12,463 bases of DNA from Clostridiaceae bacterium (GTDB taxonomy: Bacteria > Bacillota > Clostridia > Saccharofermentanales > DTU023), in the NCBI GenBank assembly GCA_012728535.1, contig JAAYEX010000027.1, positions 1 to 12,463 on the forward strand, given 5' to 3'. Shown here one piece after another: positions 1 through 7,165 of this stretch (position 1 is the stretch's first letter; every line of letters starts with the position of its first letter). The position numbers were made by a program, and so were the translations under genes. The notes below the pieces were generated by a model, which was not told the DNA's origin, did not search any database, and saw only the letters and a program-made list of their open reading frames with translations.

Positions 1-555
1 GATTATAGAACAGCAGCCTTTAGAGCAGCGACTTATTTGATCAATATGGGCCACCGTGATATTGCATATATCGGTAACCATAGTGAAACACTACAGGACT
101 TTAATCTTCTGACTTTCAGTGGATTCCAGAAAGCTACAAGTCAAAACAATATCTCACTTGGAACAAACAGGATTCAGCTGGAGGCACATGATGAAGATAG
201 CCTGCAAGAATGTATCAACAAAGCTTTGAATGGCCCGTCCCGGCCGACTGCTCTATTTTGCACAACTGATTACTATGCAATATTGGCAATACGTTACCTG
301 CATTCACAAGGTATAAATGTACCTGATGATATATCCATCATTAGTATCGACAATCTCCCCATATCAAAATTCATGACGCCCTCGCTTACAACTGTCAGAA
401 TAGATCGCGAAAAAATAGGAACTCGTGGTTTTGAATTAATCCAGAAATTGATTAACCAAGAAGAATGTGAGAGCATAGTTATTGATTCCTATGATGTAAT
501 CGTCAGAGAAAGTGTTGCCCGTATTGATTCAGGCGGAAATACTGTTGCATCATAA
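1..555 (+). CDS. LacI/GalR-family transcriptional regulator, C-terminal effector-binding part (5' end outside window)
   Basis: The reading frame is open from the first base, so the gene starts upstream; 184 codons are visible, ending in TAA. The visible protein is the periplasmic-binding-protein-like sugar or effector domain. Signs are the stretch AATYLINMGHRDIAYIG near the start, 'PTALFCTTDYYAILAIRYL' in the middle, 'VPDDISIISIDNLPISKFMTPSLTTV' split across the following region, and a closing 'VRESVAR'. These follow the usual order of a LacI-type protein. The helix-turn-helix DNA-binding domain, normally the first 60 residues, is not in the window, so operator and regulon cannot be guessed. 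The effector is probably a sugar or nucleoside by family, but no ligand-specific residue pattern is recognised. The gene converges on the polyamine operon with 47 bases between stops and is probably unrelated to it. The family call is firm; the target is unknown. Confidence 0.9.
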   Translation, partial: DYRTAAFRAATYLINMGHRDIAYIGNHSETLQDFNLLTFSGFQKATSQNNISLGTNRIQLEAHDEDSLQECINKALNGPSRPTALFCTTDYYAILAIRYLHSQGINVPDDISIISIDNLPISKFMTPSLTTVRIDREKIGTRGFELIQKLINQEECESIVIDSYDVIVRESVARIDSGGNTVAS

Positions 556-562
556 ATTACAA

Positions 563-588
563 CTTCAGAAATCGGAATATTCCGGAAG
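563..588. terminator. short palindrome between convergent genes, possible weak bidirectional terminator
   Basis: A perfect 12-base palindrome, CGGAATATTCCG, lies at 573-584, flanked by outer arms CTTC (563-566) and GAAG (585-588). It is the only structure in the 47-base gap between the two converging stop codons. No run of T follows on either strand, so it does not look like a standard intrinsic terminator. Confidence 0.25.
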
Positions 589-602
589 CTTGTCTTCACC
601 CC

Positions 603-1466
603 TCACTCATCTATGAGCTTACCTTCTGTCAGTAGTTCTTTTACATAAGTCGGCAGCGAAAAAGCACCTTTATGTAAATCGGAATTGTAATAGCGCGTCT
701 TAATGTTTAAACTTTCCCAACGATTCGGATCATGGTCCGCAATCGGATCAAGGCTGTCCGACATGAAACCGAAGAGCCAGTGACCTGATGGATAGGTAGG
801 AATATGAGCCTGATACACTTTCGCCGTTGAGAATATCTGATTTGTTTTCTTGAAAATAGAATGCGCCTCCTGTGCGTCATTCTTATAGTATGGACTCTCG
901 TGCTGATTAATCAGAATGCCACCTTCACGCAATCCCTTGCTGCAATTACCGTAGAACTCTCTGGTAAAAAGACTTTCACCCGGGCCGAAGGGATCAGTGG
1001 AATCAATAATCATCAGATCATAGCTCCGTTTGAGATGACGCACATAACGCAAACCATCAGCAAAAATCAGATTGAGACGCGGGTCGGAAAAAGCTGACGC
1101 TACTTCAGGCAGATACTCTTTAGCTACATCCACAACCAGCGGATCAATCTCCACCATCTCGATCTGTTCAATGCCCGGATAAGAGCAAAGCTCTCGAAGA
1201 GCACCGCCATCACCACCACCGATCAGCAGCACCTTTTTAACGTCAGGGTGAACGGCCATCGCAACGTGCACGATCATCTCATGGTAAATGAACTCGTCTT
1301 TTTCCGTGAGCATAATCGCTCCATCCATAACGAGAATGAGGCCAAACTCATATGTATCGTAAATATCAATTTGTTGAAAATCCGATTTTTGTGAAAAAAG
1401 TTGCTTTTTCACCCGCAAAGCGAAATACGCATCATCAGTATTACGTTCTTCGAACCACAGTTCCAT
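603..1466 (-). CDS. speE: spermidine synthase (polyamine aminopropyltransferase)
   Basis: This cytosolic enzyme transfers the aminopropyl group of decarboxylated S-adenosylmethionine to putrescine, giving spermidine and methylthioadenosine. The 287 residues match the usual family length. Residues 1-60 form the small N-terminal beta domain with the substrate-contact stretch around MDG (48-50) and 'YHEM' (61-64). The Rossmann domain has GGGDGG at 83-88, the acidic VEID at 105-108 that holds the nucleoside ribose, DG at 137-138, and the catalytic D155 in DSTDP (155-159). PTYPSGHW near the C-terminus is the usual polyamine-binding end loop. The ATG start is preceded by AGGGAGAAG at good spacing. 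It is the third gene of speD-speA-speE and starts 18 bases after the decarboxylase stop. Whether spermidine or another triamine is made cannot be read from the sequence. Confidence 0.95.
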   Translation of the reverse strand: MELWFEERNTDDAYFALRVKKQLFSQKSDFQQIDIYDTYEFGLILVMDGAIMLTEKDEFIYHEMIVHVAMAVHPDVKKVLLIGGGDGGALRELCSYPGIEQIEMVEIDPLVVDVAKEYLPEVASAFSDPRLNLIFADGLRYVRHLKRSYDLMIIDSTDPFGPGESLFTREFYGNCSKGLREGGILINQHESPYYKNDAQEAHSIFKKTNQIFSTAKVYQAHIPTYPSGHWLFGFMSDSLDPIADHDPNRWESLNIKTRYYNSDLHKGAFSLPTYVKELLTEGKLIDE

Positions 1467-1484
1467 CTGACTTCTCCCTAAAAC

Positions 1485-2963
1485 TCATTTCACTACACAA
1501 AGCTGTTCAACTGTCGGGTCTTCAGTTCCTGTCATTTGGCTGCCATGCTCCTTGGCCTGTCTGATATAAGTTAAAACTTCATCCGTCACTAGTTCGCCTG
1601 GAGCCAGAATCGGGATGCCGGGTGGGTAGCACATGATTGATTCTGTTGAGATCCTGCCTTTGCACTCTTCTAATGGCATGCGCACATAATTCGCATAAAA
1701 AGCTTCAGTCGGTGCCATCGCCAGGATCGGCTCGATATACTCATTCACCAGCATACCCTCAGGCAGCGAGGCAAAACGAGTATTTATATCACCCAGAGCT
1801 GCAATCAGTCGCTCGATCGCGACTGACCGGTCTCCGACTGAAAGTATGGCCAGGAAATTTCCCATATCACCAAACTCTACCTGAATACTATAATCATCCC
1901 TCAGGATGTCATAAACTTCAAAACCGCTCAGACCCATGGCTCGGGTATGAACCGGCAGCTTGCAGGAATCAAAGGCATAAAAAGCGTCGCCATCACAGCG
2001 TTCAGCTCCGAAAGCGTAATAGCCCTCCAATTCATTGATTTCACAACGCGCGTAATCAGCATAATCAATGACCCGCTTATAGGTCTCCTTACCACGCAAA
2101 GCCAGATTGCGCCGGGTTATGTCAAGAGAGGACAAGAGCAAATAAGAAGCACTCGTCGTCTGCGTCAGATTAATAATCTGGTGCACATAGCCGGCTTCTT
2201 CCCGCATTTCGGGTCCCAGAAGCAAGAGTGAACTCTGTGTAAGAGAACCGCCCGTCTTATGCAAAGACACCGCTGCCATATCAGCCCCTGCTTCCATAGC
2301 TGAAGCAGGCAGGTCGTCGGAGAAATAAAAGTGGGTTCCATGCGCTTCATCTACCAGCACCCTCATACCGGCATCATGCGCCAGACGCACAATTTCTCTA
2401 ATATTGGGACAAACACCATAATAGGTAGGATTGTTCAGCAAGACTGCTTTAGCATCCGGGTTTTCCTTAATCGCCTGACGCACATCGTCGACACTCATGC
2501 CCAGCGGTATCCCTAACTCCAGATCCAGAGAAGGATTCACATAAACGGGAAGAGCCCTTGTCAAGACTAGAGCATTTACCGCACTCCTATGAACATTGCG
2601 AGGCATGATGATTTTATCACCCGGAAGACAGGTGGACATGATCATGGCCTGAACTGCCGAAGTAGTGCCATTGACCATAAAAAAGCACTTATCAGCGCCG
2701 AAGGCATCCGCAGCCAGTTGTTCAGCTTCCAGTATGACGCCTGTCGGGTGAATCAGGTTATCCAACATTTTCATGGAGTTAACATCTACGGAAAGGCAGT
2801 CTTTGCCCAGAAAACGTGTCAGCTCCTCGTTGCCCCTCCCCTGTTTATGTCCGGGCACATCAAAAGAGACCATGCGCATCTTGCGATATTCAGTTAAAGC
2901 CTGAAGCAGTGGAGCCTTATTTTGGTCCAACTTATTGAAAGGTATGCCGTCTTTATCATTCAT
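1485..2963 (-). CDS. speA: PLP-dependent Orn/Lys/Arg decarboxylase, probably biosynthetic arginine decarboxylase of the Bacillus SpeA type
   Basis: This fold-type I, pyridoxal-phosphate decarboxylase of basic amino acids would supply the diamine or agmatine for spermidine synthesis. From the chosen ATG it has 492 residues, close to B. subtilis SpeA. Landmarks are VPGHKQGRG (36-44), the cofactor loop NGTTSAVQA (98-106), DEAHG (205-209) with the PLP-pairing Asp, and SLHKTGGSLTQSS (233-245), in which K236 should form the Schiff base. The small C-terminal domain follows. A longer frame from a TTG at 2990 exists, but the ATG at 2963 overlaps the speD stop as ATGAATGA, a translational-coupling arrangement, and begins with the expected protein. 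No strong ribosome site precedes it, which agrees with coupling. Arginine, lysine and ornithine specificity cannot be separated by eye. Arginine is favoured by family length, yet no agmatinase gene lies nearby. Confidence 0.9.
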   Translation of the reverse strand: MNDKDGIPFNKLDQNKAPLLQALTEYRKMRMVSFDVPGHKQGRGNEELTRFLGKDCLSVDVNSMKMLDNLIHPTGVILEAEQLAADAFGADKCFFMVNGTTSAVQAMIMSTCLPGDKIIMPRNVHRSAVNALVLTRALPVYVNPSLDLELGIPLGMSVDDVRQAIKENPDAKAVLLNNPTYYGVCPNIREIVRLAHDAGMRVLVDEAHGTHFYFSDDLPASAMEAGADMAAVSLHKTGGSLTQSSLLLLGPEMREEAGYVHQIINLTQTTSASYLLLSSLDITRRNLALRGKETYKRVIDYADYARCEINELEGYYAFGAERCDGDAFYAFDSCKLPVHTRAMGLSGFEVYDILRDDYSIQVEFGDMGNFLAILSVGDRSVAIERLIAALGDINTRFASLPEGMLVNEYIEPILAMAPTEAFYANYVRMPLEECKGRISTESIMCYPPGIPILAPGELVTDEVLTYIRQAKEHGSQMTGTEDPTVEQLCVVK

Positions 2964-3756
2964 AGATATTAGTGCCGCTGAAAATCTCAATCATTTCGCG
3001 CTGTAAGGCTTCTCTGATCTCGAGACGCTGGCGCGAACTAAGCTCTTTTATATCAATATTAAAAAGATAATTCTGTAGTTCAAGCTCTTTTAAAATCAAG
3101 CGTGTATGAAACAGATTCGACTGATAAATATTCAGATCAACTGCATCATAAGTGTCAAGAGTACTGTCATCAATGTAATCCTGGATTGATGTGATCGGAT
3201 GGTCCATGTAGTGTTTTTTGCCTTCAGTATCACGTGTAAAGCCCCGCACCCGGTAGTCAATGGAAATGATATCGGAATCGAAACTGGAAATCAGATAGTC
3301 CAGAGTGGACAAGGGTGAAACCGTCCCACAGGTTTGCACATCGATGTCAACCCGGAAGGTTGATATCGCGGCGTTAGGATGCGACTCGGGAAAGGTATGG
3401 ACGGTAACATGACTTTTGTCCAGATGAGCATGTATGGTCTCCCCTGTTGCCGGATCAATACCACGGTTATTGGTACTGTCGATCTCAGTGTTTCCAAGAG
3501 TCTGGTCAGCAATCAGGAAGTTAACTGAGGCCCCCTGGGGGTCATAGTCCTGTTTAGAAATATTCAAAATATGGGCACCGATTAAATCTGTTACCTGGCA
3601 AAGAATTCCGGTCAGGCGTTCCGAGTTGTATTGCTCATCTATATACTCAATATATTCTCGCTGTTCACGCTCACTGCTGGTATAGCAAACATCGTAAATG
3701 TTAAAGCTGAGTGTTTTCGTCAGGTTATTGAAACCGTAAAGCTTTAATTTTTCCAA
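2956..3756 (-). CDS. speD: S-adenosylmethionine decarboxylase proenzyme, long E. coli-type
   Basis: This pyruvoyl enzyme decarboxylates S-adenosylmethionine to give the aminopropyl donor for SpeE. The proenzyme should cleave itself between K114 and S115 in HLDKSHVTVH (111-120), turning the serine into the pyruvoyl group. The 266 residues, the opening EKLKLYGFNNLTKTLSFNIYD and the later VRGFTRD match the E. coli class, not the ~125-residue Bacillus/archaeal class. The true start is a TTG at 3754-3756. It gives a product beginning like E. coli SpeD and has a perfect AGGAGG about seven bases upstream. A longer frame reaches back to 3798, but it adds 14 unrelated residues and reads through this ribosome site. 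The stop overlaps the decarboxylase start by eight bases. It is the first gene of the leftward operon, so all three steps would be made together. Confidence 0.95.
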   Translation of the reverse strand: MEKLKLYGFNNLTKTLSFNIYDVCYTSSEREQREYIEYIDEQYNSERLTGILCQVTDLIGAHILNISKQDYDPQGASVNFLIADQTLGNTEIDSTNNRGIDPATGETIHAHLDKSHVTVHTFPESHPNAAISTFRVDIDVQTCGTVSPLSTLDYLISSFDSDIISIDYRVRGFTRDTEGKKHYMDHPITSIQDYIDDSTLDTYDAVDLNIYQSNLFHTRLILKELELQNYLFNIDIKELSSRQRLEIREALQREMIEIFSGTNIYE

Positions 3757-3810
3757 GTGAGGCCTCCTATAAATGGATTGACAAATTAAACACCTCAACG
3801 GCGCGAGATT

Positions 3811-3838
3811 ATTCTATCACAGTTCAATCTATTCAATA
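3811..3838 (-). promoter_or_regulatory. putative extended -10 promoter of the speD-speA-speE operon
   Basis: On the minus strand TGATAGAAT (3811-3819) is an extended -10 element of the TGnTAnnAT type. A weak -35, TATTGA (3833-3838), stands 16 bases upstream. Transcription would begin near 3804, leaving a leader of about 48 bases before the TTG start. No clear attenuator was seen in the leader. Confidence 0.4.
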
Positions 3839-3861
3839 GCTACTGTTTACGCCTTTATTCA

Positions 3862-4236
3862 CTAGCGATCTCTTGCAGGGACTATTTCTACCCAGTAACC
3901 GTCAGGATCCAAAATAAAATATATACCCATCTCCTCGTTAATAAACTCGACAACACCCATTTCCTGATGATGTTTAAGACTGGCATTATAATCGTCGGTC
4001 GTATAGCAGATGTGGAATTCTTCGTCACCAAGATCATATGGTTTATCACGATCTCTCAGCCAGGTCAGTTCCAGCTCTCCTCTTCCACCCTTATCCTTGA
4101 GGTAGACAATAATGAATGAACCGTCTTTCGCCTCTTTGCGACGCGCTTCTTCAAGCCCCAGGGCTTCTTTATAAAAGGCCAAAGATTTATCCAAATCAAA
4201 GACATTGAAATTTGTGTGTACGTAGCTATAATTCAT
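3862..4236 (-). CDS. gloA: glyoxalase I-like VOC-superfamily protein (lactoylglutathione lyase family)
   Basis: This 124-residue single-module vicinal-oxygen-chelate protein has the size of bacterial glyoxalase I. It would convert the hemithioacetal of methylglyoxal and a thiol to the lactoyl thioester. The four expected metal ligands are all visible: H7 in YVHTNFNV, E56 in ELELTW, H75 in FHICYT and E117 in YWVEIVP. DPDGYWVE (110-117) is the typical closing motif. The ATG has GGAGG a few bases upstream. It is transcribed alone, about 105 bases upstream of the speD start, with its own promoter candidate. Many Gram-positive bacteria lack glutathione, so the thiol partner may be bacillithiol or another thiol; that is inference. 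An alternative is a related VOC protein with a different substrate, but the full ligand set supports glyoxalase I. Confidence 0.8.
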   Translation of the reverse strand: MNYSYVHTNFNVFDLDKSLAFYKEALGLEEARRKEAKDGSFIIVYLKDKGGRGELELTWLRDRDKPYDLGDEEFHICYTTDDYNASLKHHQEMGVVEFINEEMGIYFILDPDGYWVEIVPARDR

Positions 4237-4304
4237 TATATGCCTCCATGTAATTATGAGATTTGCTTATTTAATTTTCTTTTTGTTCTTTTCTTTCAAA
4301 ATTC

Positions 4305-4331
4305 ATTATAGCCCTTAACGCAATAAAGGCT
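4305..4331 (-). promoter_or_regulatory. putative promoter of the glyoxalase gene with an overlapping dyad
   Basis: The minus strand carries a perfect TATAAT at 4305-4310, about 70 bases before the ATG. No good -35 stands 16-18 bases upstream. Instead an inverted repeat fills the spacer: arms 4310-4316 and 4325-4331 match at six of seven bases with eight between. This could be a regulator site, which would explain a missing -35. It is suggestive only. Confidence 0.35.
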
Positions 4332-4422
4332 GTACCTTAATAATCGGTCTGTTTTACATAAGAAATCAATCTTTGCCATTCGTAACATTTTAAACATATA
4401 TTGATATTTATCGCTATTCCTG

Positions 4423-4451
4423 TTGAAATTATTAGTACTAAGGAATATTCT
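4423..4451 (+). promoter_or_regulatory. putative promoter for the Gln-rich membrane protein gene
   Basis: TTGAAA (4423-4428) and TATTCT (4446-4451) are separated by exactly 17 bases and lie about 70 bases before the ATG at 4519. The 4237-4518 gap is AT-rich. Apart from this and the glyoxalase promoter, nothing recognisable is seen in it. Confidence 0.4.
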
Positions 4452-4518
4452 TAATCTAACGTCGTAATAATCGACACAGGTTGGCAGACGTTAATTCACC
4501 GGAAAAGAGGTGTTGAAC

Positions 4519-5121
4519 ATGACAAACTATGATCCTAATCAAGAACAGAATCAGCAACAACAGCAGCCGCAAGAACAATATCAGCAGCAACAGCCGCAAG
4601 AACAATATCAACAACAACAGCAGCCGCCGCAATATCAGCAGCCGCAGTATCAGCAACCTCCTCAATATCAACAGCAACAGCAGTACCAACAACCGCCTCA
4701 GTATCAACAACAGCAGCAACCGCCTCAGTATCAACAGCAACAGCAGTATCAACAACAGCCCGGTCAGCCGGTAACTTATTCACCGGAAGAGATCGAGCAA
4801 AGCAAAGTTATTTCCGCTCTTGCTTATTTGGGAATACTTTTCTTCCTGCCTTTAGTAGTACAACCTGTAACAAGGTATGGCAAATTCCATGCTAACCAGG
4901 GACTATTACTCTTGCTGACTTCAATTGCAGGTGGCATTGTAATCTCAATACTTTCTGCTCTTTTCATGGTGATTAGCTGGCGTATGCTCTTCTTAAGTTC
5001 CATTCTCTACACAGTCTTCTATATCGGAGTTGCCGCCTTGGCTGTACTCGGTATAGTGAATGCTCTGCAGGGAAAGGCCAAACCGCTGCCTGTCATCGGT
5101 AAACTTACACTTATAAAGTAA
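4519..5121 (+). CDS. small membrane protein with a Gln/Pro/Tyr-rich N-terminal domain (DUF4870/Tic20-like membrane part)
   Basis: The function is not known. From the chosen ATG there are 200 residues. Residues 8-83 are almost only Gln, Pro and Tyr, built from loose repeats of the PPQYQQQQQ and PQEQYQQQQ kind. Residues 96-116, 124-152 and 158-184 are three hydrophobic segments. Between the first two is VTRYGKFHANQGLLLLL, which resembles the 'FHA-QGL' signature of DUF4870-type membrane proteins; that family match is from memory. The Q-rich part precedes the first membrane segment and would be cytosolic or surface-exposed depending on topology. ATG at 4519 is preferred to the in-frame GTG at 4510, because GAGGTG lies about seven bases before the ATG. 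The gene appears to stand alone: putative promoter at 4423, strong terminator at 5151. Opposite-strand frames here are artefacts of the CAA/CAG repeats. Confidence 0.8.
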   Translation: MTNYDPNQEQNQQQQQPQEQYQQQQPQEQYQQQQQPPQYQQPQYQQPPQYQQQQQYQQPPQYQQQQQPPQYQQQQQYQQQPGQPVTYSPEEIEQSKVISALAYLGILFFLPLVVQPVTRYGKFHANQGLLLLLTSIAGGIVISILSALFMVISWRMLFLSSILYTVFYIGVAALAVLGIVNALQGKAKPLPVIGKLTLIK

Positions 5122-5150
5122 TCTAAGTAAAATTGATAATAATAGCGCAC

Positions 5151-5185
5151 GAAAAGGACCGGTTAAAGCCGGTCTTTTTCGTTTT
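5151..5185 (+). terminator. intrinsic terminator after the Gln-rich protein gene
   Basis: A 12-base-pair stem pairs 5151-5162 with 5169-5180 with one G-U pair and a six-base loop. The core is GACCGG/CCGGTC. The 3' arm holds five T and is followed by GTTTTATT. It begins 30 bases after the stop codon. The A-rich 5' arm would also give a T-run on the minus strand, but no gene reads in from that side. Confidence 0.85.
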
Positions 5186-5264
5186 ATTATGAACTGAGCA
5201 TTTGTTCCCAAAAACTTACCCGTTTAAGATAGGCTATATATCAGAATAAACAAGGGGAGTGAAT

Positions 5265-5912
5265 ATGTATAAAGCAGTAATTTTCGATCTGGACGGCACC
5301 CTTCTGGACAACCTCCCCAGTTTGGCTTACGCGTGCAATACCGTCCTGGAGGCTTTGGGCCATCCCACTCATGACCAGGATGCCTACAGGCTGATGGTCG
5401 GAAAAGGTATCTCAAATCTTGTATGGCAGATGCTGCCGGATGCATACAGGGAAACCCAGCATGCTAAAGCATTGGAGCAGTATCACAAGACCTATGATCA
5501 AAACCTCTACTATAAATTGGCCCCATATCCCGGTATTCCGGAGCTGCTGGTCTCCTTGCAAAAACAAGACATAAAGCTGGCGGTTTTGTCCAACAAATTT
5601 CAGGAATATTCTGAGGAGCTGGTTCTAAGCTTCTTCCCCGGTATCTTTGACTGTATACTCGGTGCCGGCGAAGATTACCCGCTGAAGCCGGATCCGGCTT
5701 CAGCCATGGCCATAGCAGAATCTTTGGGATTGGATAATAATGATATTTTATTTGTAGGCGACAGCAATGTTGATATGATGACAGCAAGGAACGCAGGAAT
5801 GACAGCCTGTGGTGTCAGCTGGGGTTTTCGCTCCAGAGAAGAACTCATGGCAGCAGGTGCAGATTATATTGTTGAAAAAGCAGAAGAGATTTTGGATTTG
5901 CTTGTCAAATGA
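5265..5912 (+). CDS. gph: HAD-superfamily hydrolase, phosphoglycolate phosphatase-like
   Basis: This is a cytosolic Mg-dependent phosphatase of the haloacid dehalogenase superfamily, 215 residues, with the helical cap of the phosphoglycolate phosphatase/beta-phosphoglucomutase branch. All four motifs are present: I, FDLDGTLLD with nucleophile D8 and acid D10; II, LSN at 108-110; III, K141 in LKPDP; IV, GDSNVD (165-170) with D166 and D170 for the metal. The cap occupies roughly residues 15-85. The substrate is not certain; phosphoglycolate is the default for this architecture, but pyrophosphatase (PpaX) or sugar-phosphate activity is equally possible. The ATG at 5265 is favoured over the in-frame GTG at 5259, because the GTG lies inside the GGGGAG ribosome site. 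The alcohol dehydrogenase gene follows after 49 bases with no terminator seen, so the two may be cotranscribed. Confidence 0.85.
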   Translation: MYKAVIFDLDGTLLDNLPSLAYACNTVLEALGHPTHDQDAYRLMVGKGISNLVWQMLPDAYRETQHAKALEQYHKTYDQNLYYKLAPYPGIPELLVSLQKQDIKLAVLSNKFQEYSEELVLSFFPGIFDCILGAGEDYPLKPDPASAMAIAESLGLDNNDILFVGDSNVDMMTARNAGMTACGVSWGFRSREELMAAGADYIVEKAEEILDLLVK

Positions 5913-5961
5913 TATTCTTACAAAAAGACTTATATTTTTCTAAAAATGAAAGGGACTCATT

Positions 5962-7143
5962 ATGAAGAATTTTACCTACTACACACCGACTAAAATCGTT
6001 TTTGGCAAAGACACTGAAAAGGAAGTCGGACAGTTGGTCAAAGAAGCCGGAGCGACAAAAGTGCTGCTTCATTATGGAGGTGAAAGTGCCCAGCGTTCAG
6101 GCCTACTCGACCGTGTCAGAGAATCATTGAAGGAAGCCGGCATTGAATTCGTTGAGCTTGGCGGTGTGGTTCCCAATCCCCGCATGAGCCTGGCCTATGA
6201 AGGTATTGAACTGTGCCGGAAAGAAGGCGTCGACTTTATTCTCCCCGTTGGTGGAGGCTCAGTTATCGACTCAGCTAAATGTATTGCATACGGAACAGTA
6301 TATGACGGTGATGTCTGGGATTTTTATGACTACCGGGCGGAAGCGACGGACGCCCTGCCTGTAGGTACTGTTCTAACCCTGGCGGCAACCGGCAGTGAAA
6401 TGAGCAAGTCCTCTGTAATGACACTTGAAGAAGGTTGGCTGAAACGCGGTTACGGTAATGACTTGGGTCGTCCTGTTTTTTCCATATTGAATCCCGAACT
6501 GACTTACAGCCTGCCGGATTATCAGACTGCCTGTGGCATAGTTGACATTATGATGCATACCATGGAGCGCTACTTTAACCTCACCGGCGACAGCCGGCTT
6601 ACCGACGTACTTTCAGAAGCACTGCTCCGTACTATGCTGGAGTATGGTCCCGTGGCCATGGAAAACCCCGAAGATTACAACGCCAGAGCCCAGATTATGT
6701 GGGCCGGCTGTGTTTCTCACAACGGACTACTGAGTGCAGGTATCGATGAAGAAGACTGGTCGACCCACAAGCTTGAGCATGAGCTTGGCGGCATGTTTGA
6801 TGTAGCTCACGGAGCCGGACTGGCTGCAGTCTGGGGAAGCTGGGCACGTTATGTTTATAAGGAAGATGTCAACCGCTTTGCACAATTTGCCGTCAATGTG
6901 ATGGGAGTCACCAATGATTTCCGGGATCAGGAAACGACAGCCCTGGCAGGCATCAGAAAGCTGGAAGAATTTTTCATAAGCCTTGGTATGCCGACCAGCA
7001 TTAGTGATTTGGGTTATGACCTGACTGAAGAACAGATTGAAGAATTATCCTATAAATGCTGCTTAATGGGTCGTTGCACTATCGGCGCTTTCAAACGGCT
7101 GGACCAGGATGACATGGCGGAAATCTTCAGAATGGCGAAATAA
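5962..7143 (+). CDS. iron-containing (group III) alcohol dehydrogenase, butanol dehydrogenase/YqhD branch
   Basis: This cytosolic oxidoreductase reduces aldehydes to alcohols, or the reverse, with NAD(P)H. Its 393 residues are the standard length. The N-terminal nucleotide domain has the pyrophosphate-binding GGGSVIDSAK (97-106). The helical C-terminal domain has the four metal ligands D195 and H199 in GIVDIMMHTMERYF, H269 in the STHKLEHEL motif and H283 in DVAHGAGLA. These spacings agree with YqhD and clostridial BdhA, whose members mostly use NADPH. The cofactor cannot be fixed by eye. The opening 'FTYYTPTKIVFGKDTEKEVG' is also characteristic. The start is an ATG with GAAAGGGA upstream. The gene sits between the HAD hydrolase (49 bases) and the DsrE-like gene (22 bases) on the same strand, so a three-gene transcript is likely. 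A role in fermentation or aldehyde detoxification is inferred. Confidence 0.93.
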   Translation: MKNFTYYTPTKIVFGKDTEKEVGQLVKEAGATKVLLHYGGESAQRSGLLDRVRESLKEAGIEFVELGGVVPNPRMSLAYEGIELCRKEGVDFILPVGGGSVIDSAKCIAYGTVYDGDVWDFYDYRAEATDALPVGTVLTLAATGSEMSKSSVMTLEEGWLKRGYGNDLGRPVFSILNPELTYSLPDYQTACGIVDIMMHTMERYFNLTGDSRLTDVLSEALLRTMLEYGPVAMENPEDYNARAQIMWAGCVSHNGLLSAGIDEEDWSTHKLEHELGGMFDVAHGAGLAAVWGSWARYVYKEDVNRFAQFAVNVMGVTNDFRDQETTALAGIRKLEEFFISLGMPTSISDLGYDLTEEQIEELSYKCCLMGRCTIGAFKRLDQDDMAEIFRMAK

Positions 7144-7165
7144 GCAGGATAAAGGAGAAAGTATT

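Noticed and set aside
861..1097. Plus-strand frame within speE
   Set aside because: It is a shadow of the opposite-strand gene with no ribosome site and no recognisable domain.
2964..2990. TTG start at 2990 for the PLP decarboxylase
   Set aside because: No ribosome site precedes it, and the ATG at 2963 gives the expected N-terminus and a normal coupled overlap with speD.
3757..3798. Longer N-terminus for SpeD from 3798
   Set aside because: The added 14 residues have no match to the family and are encoded across a perfect ribosome site placed for the TTG at 3756.
3757..3810. S-adenosylmethionine or polyamine riboswitch in the speD leader
   Set aside because: The leader is only about 48 bases and shows no conserved riboswitch-type pairing.
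4456..4783. Leu-rich and Ala/Val-rich minus-strand frames and a Ser/Asn-rich plus frame over the Gln-rich region
   Set aside because: They are other-frame readings of the CAA/CAG/CCG repeats in the real membrane protein gene, with no ribosome site or family signal of their own.
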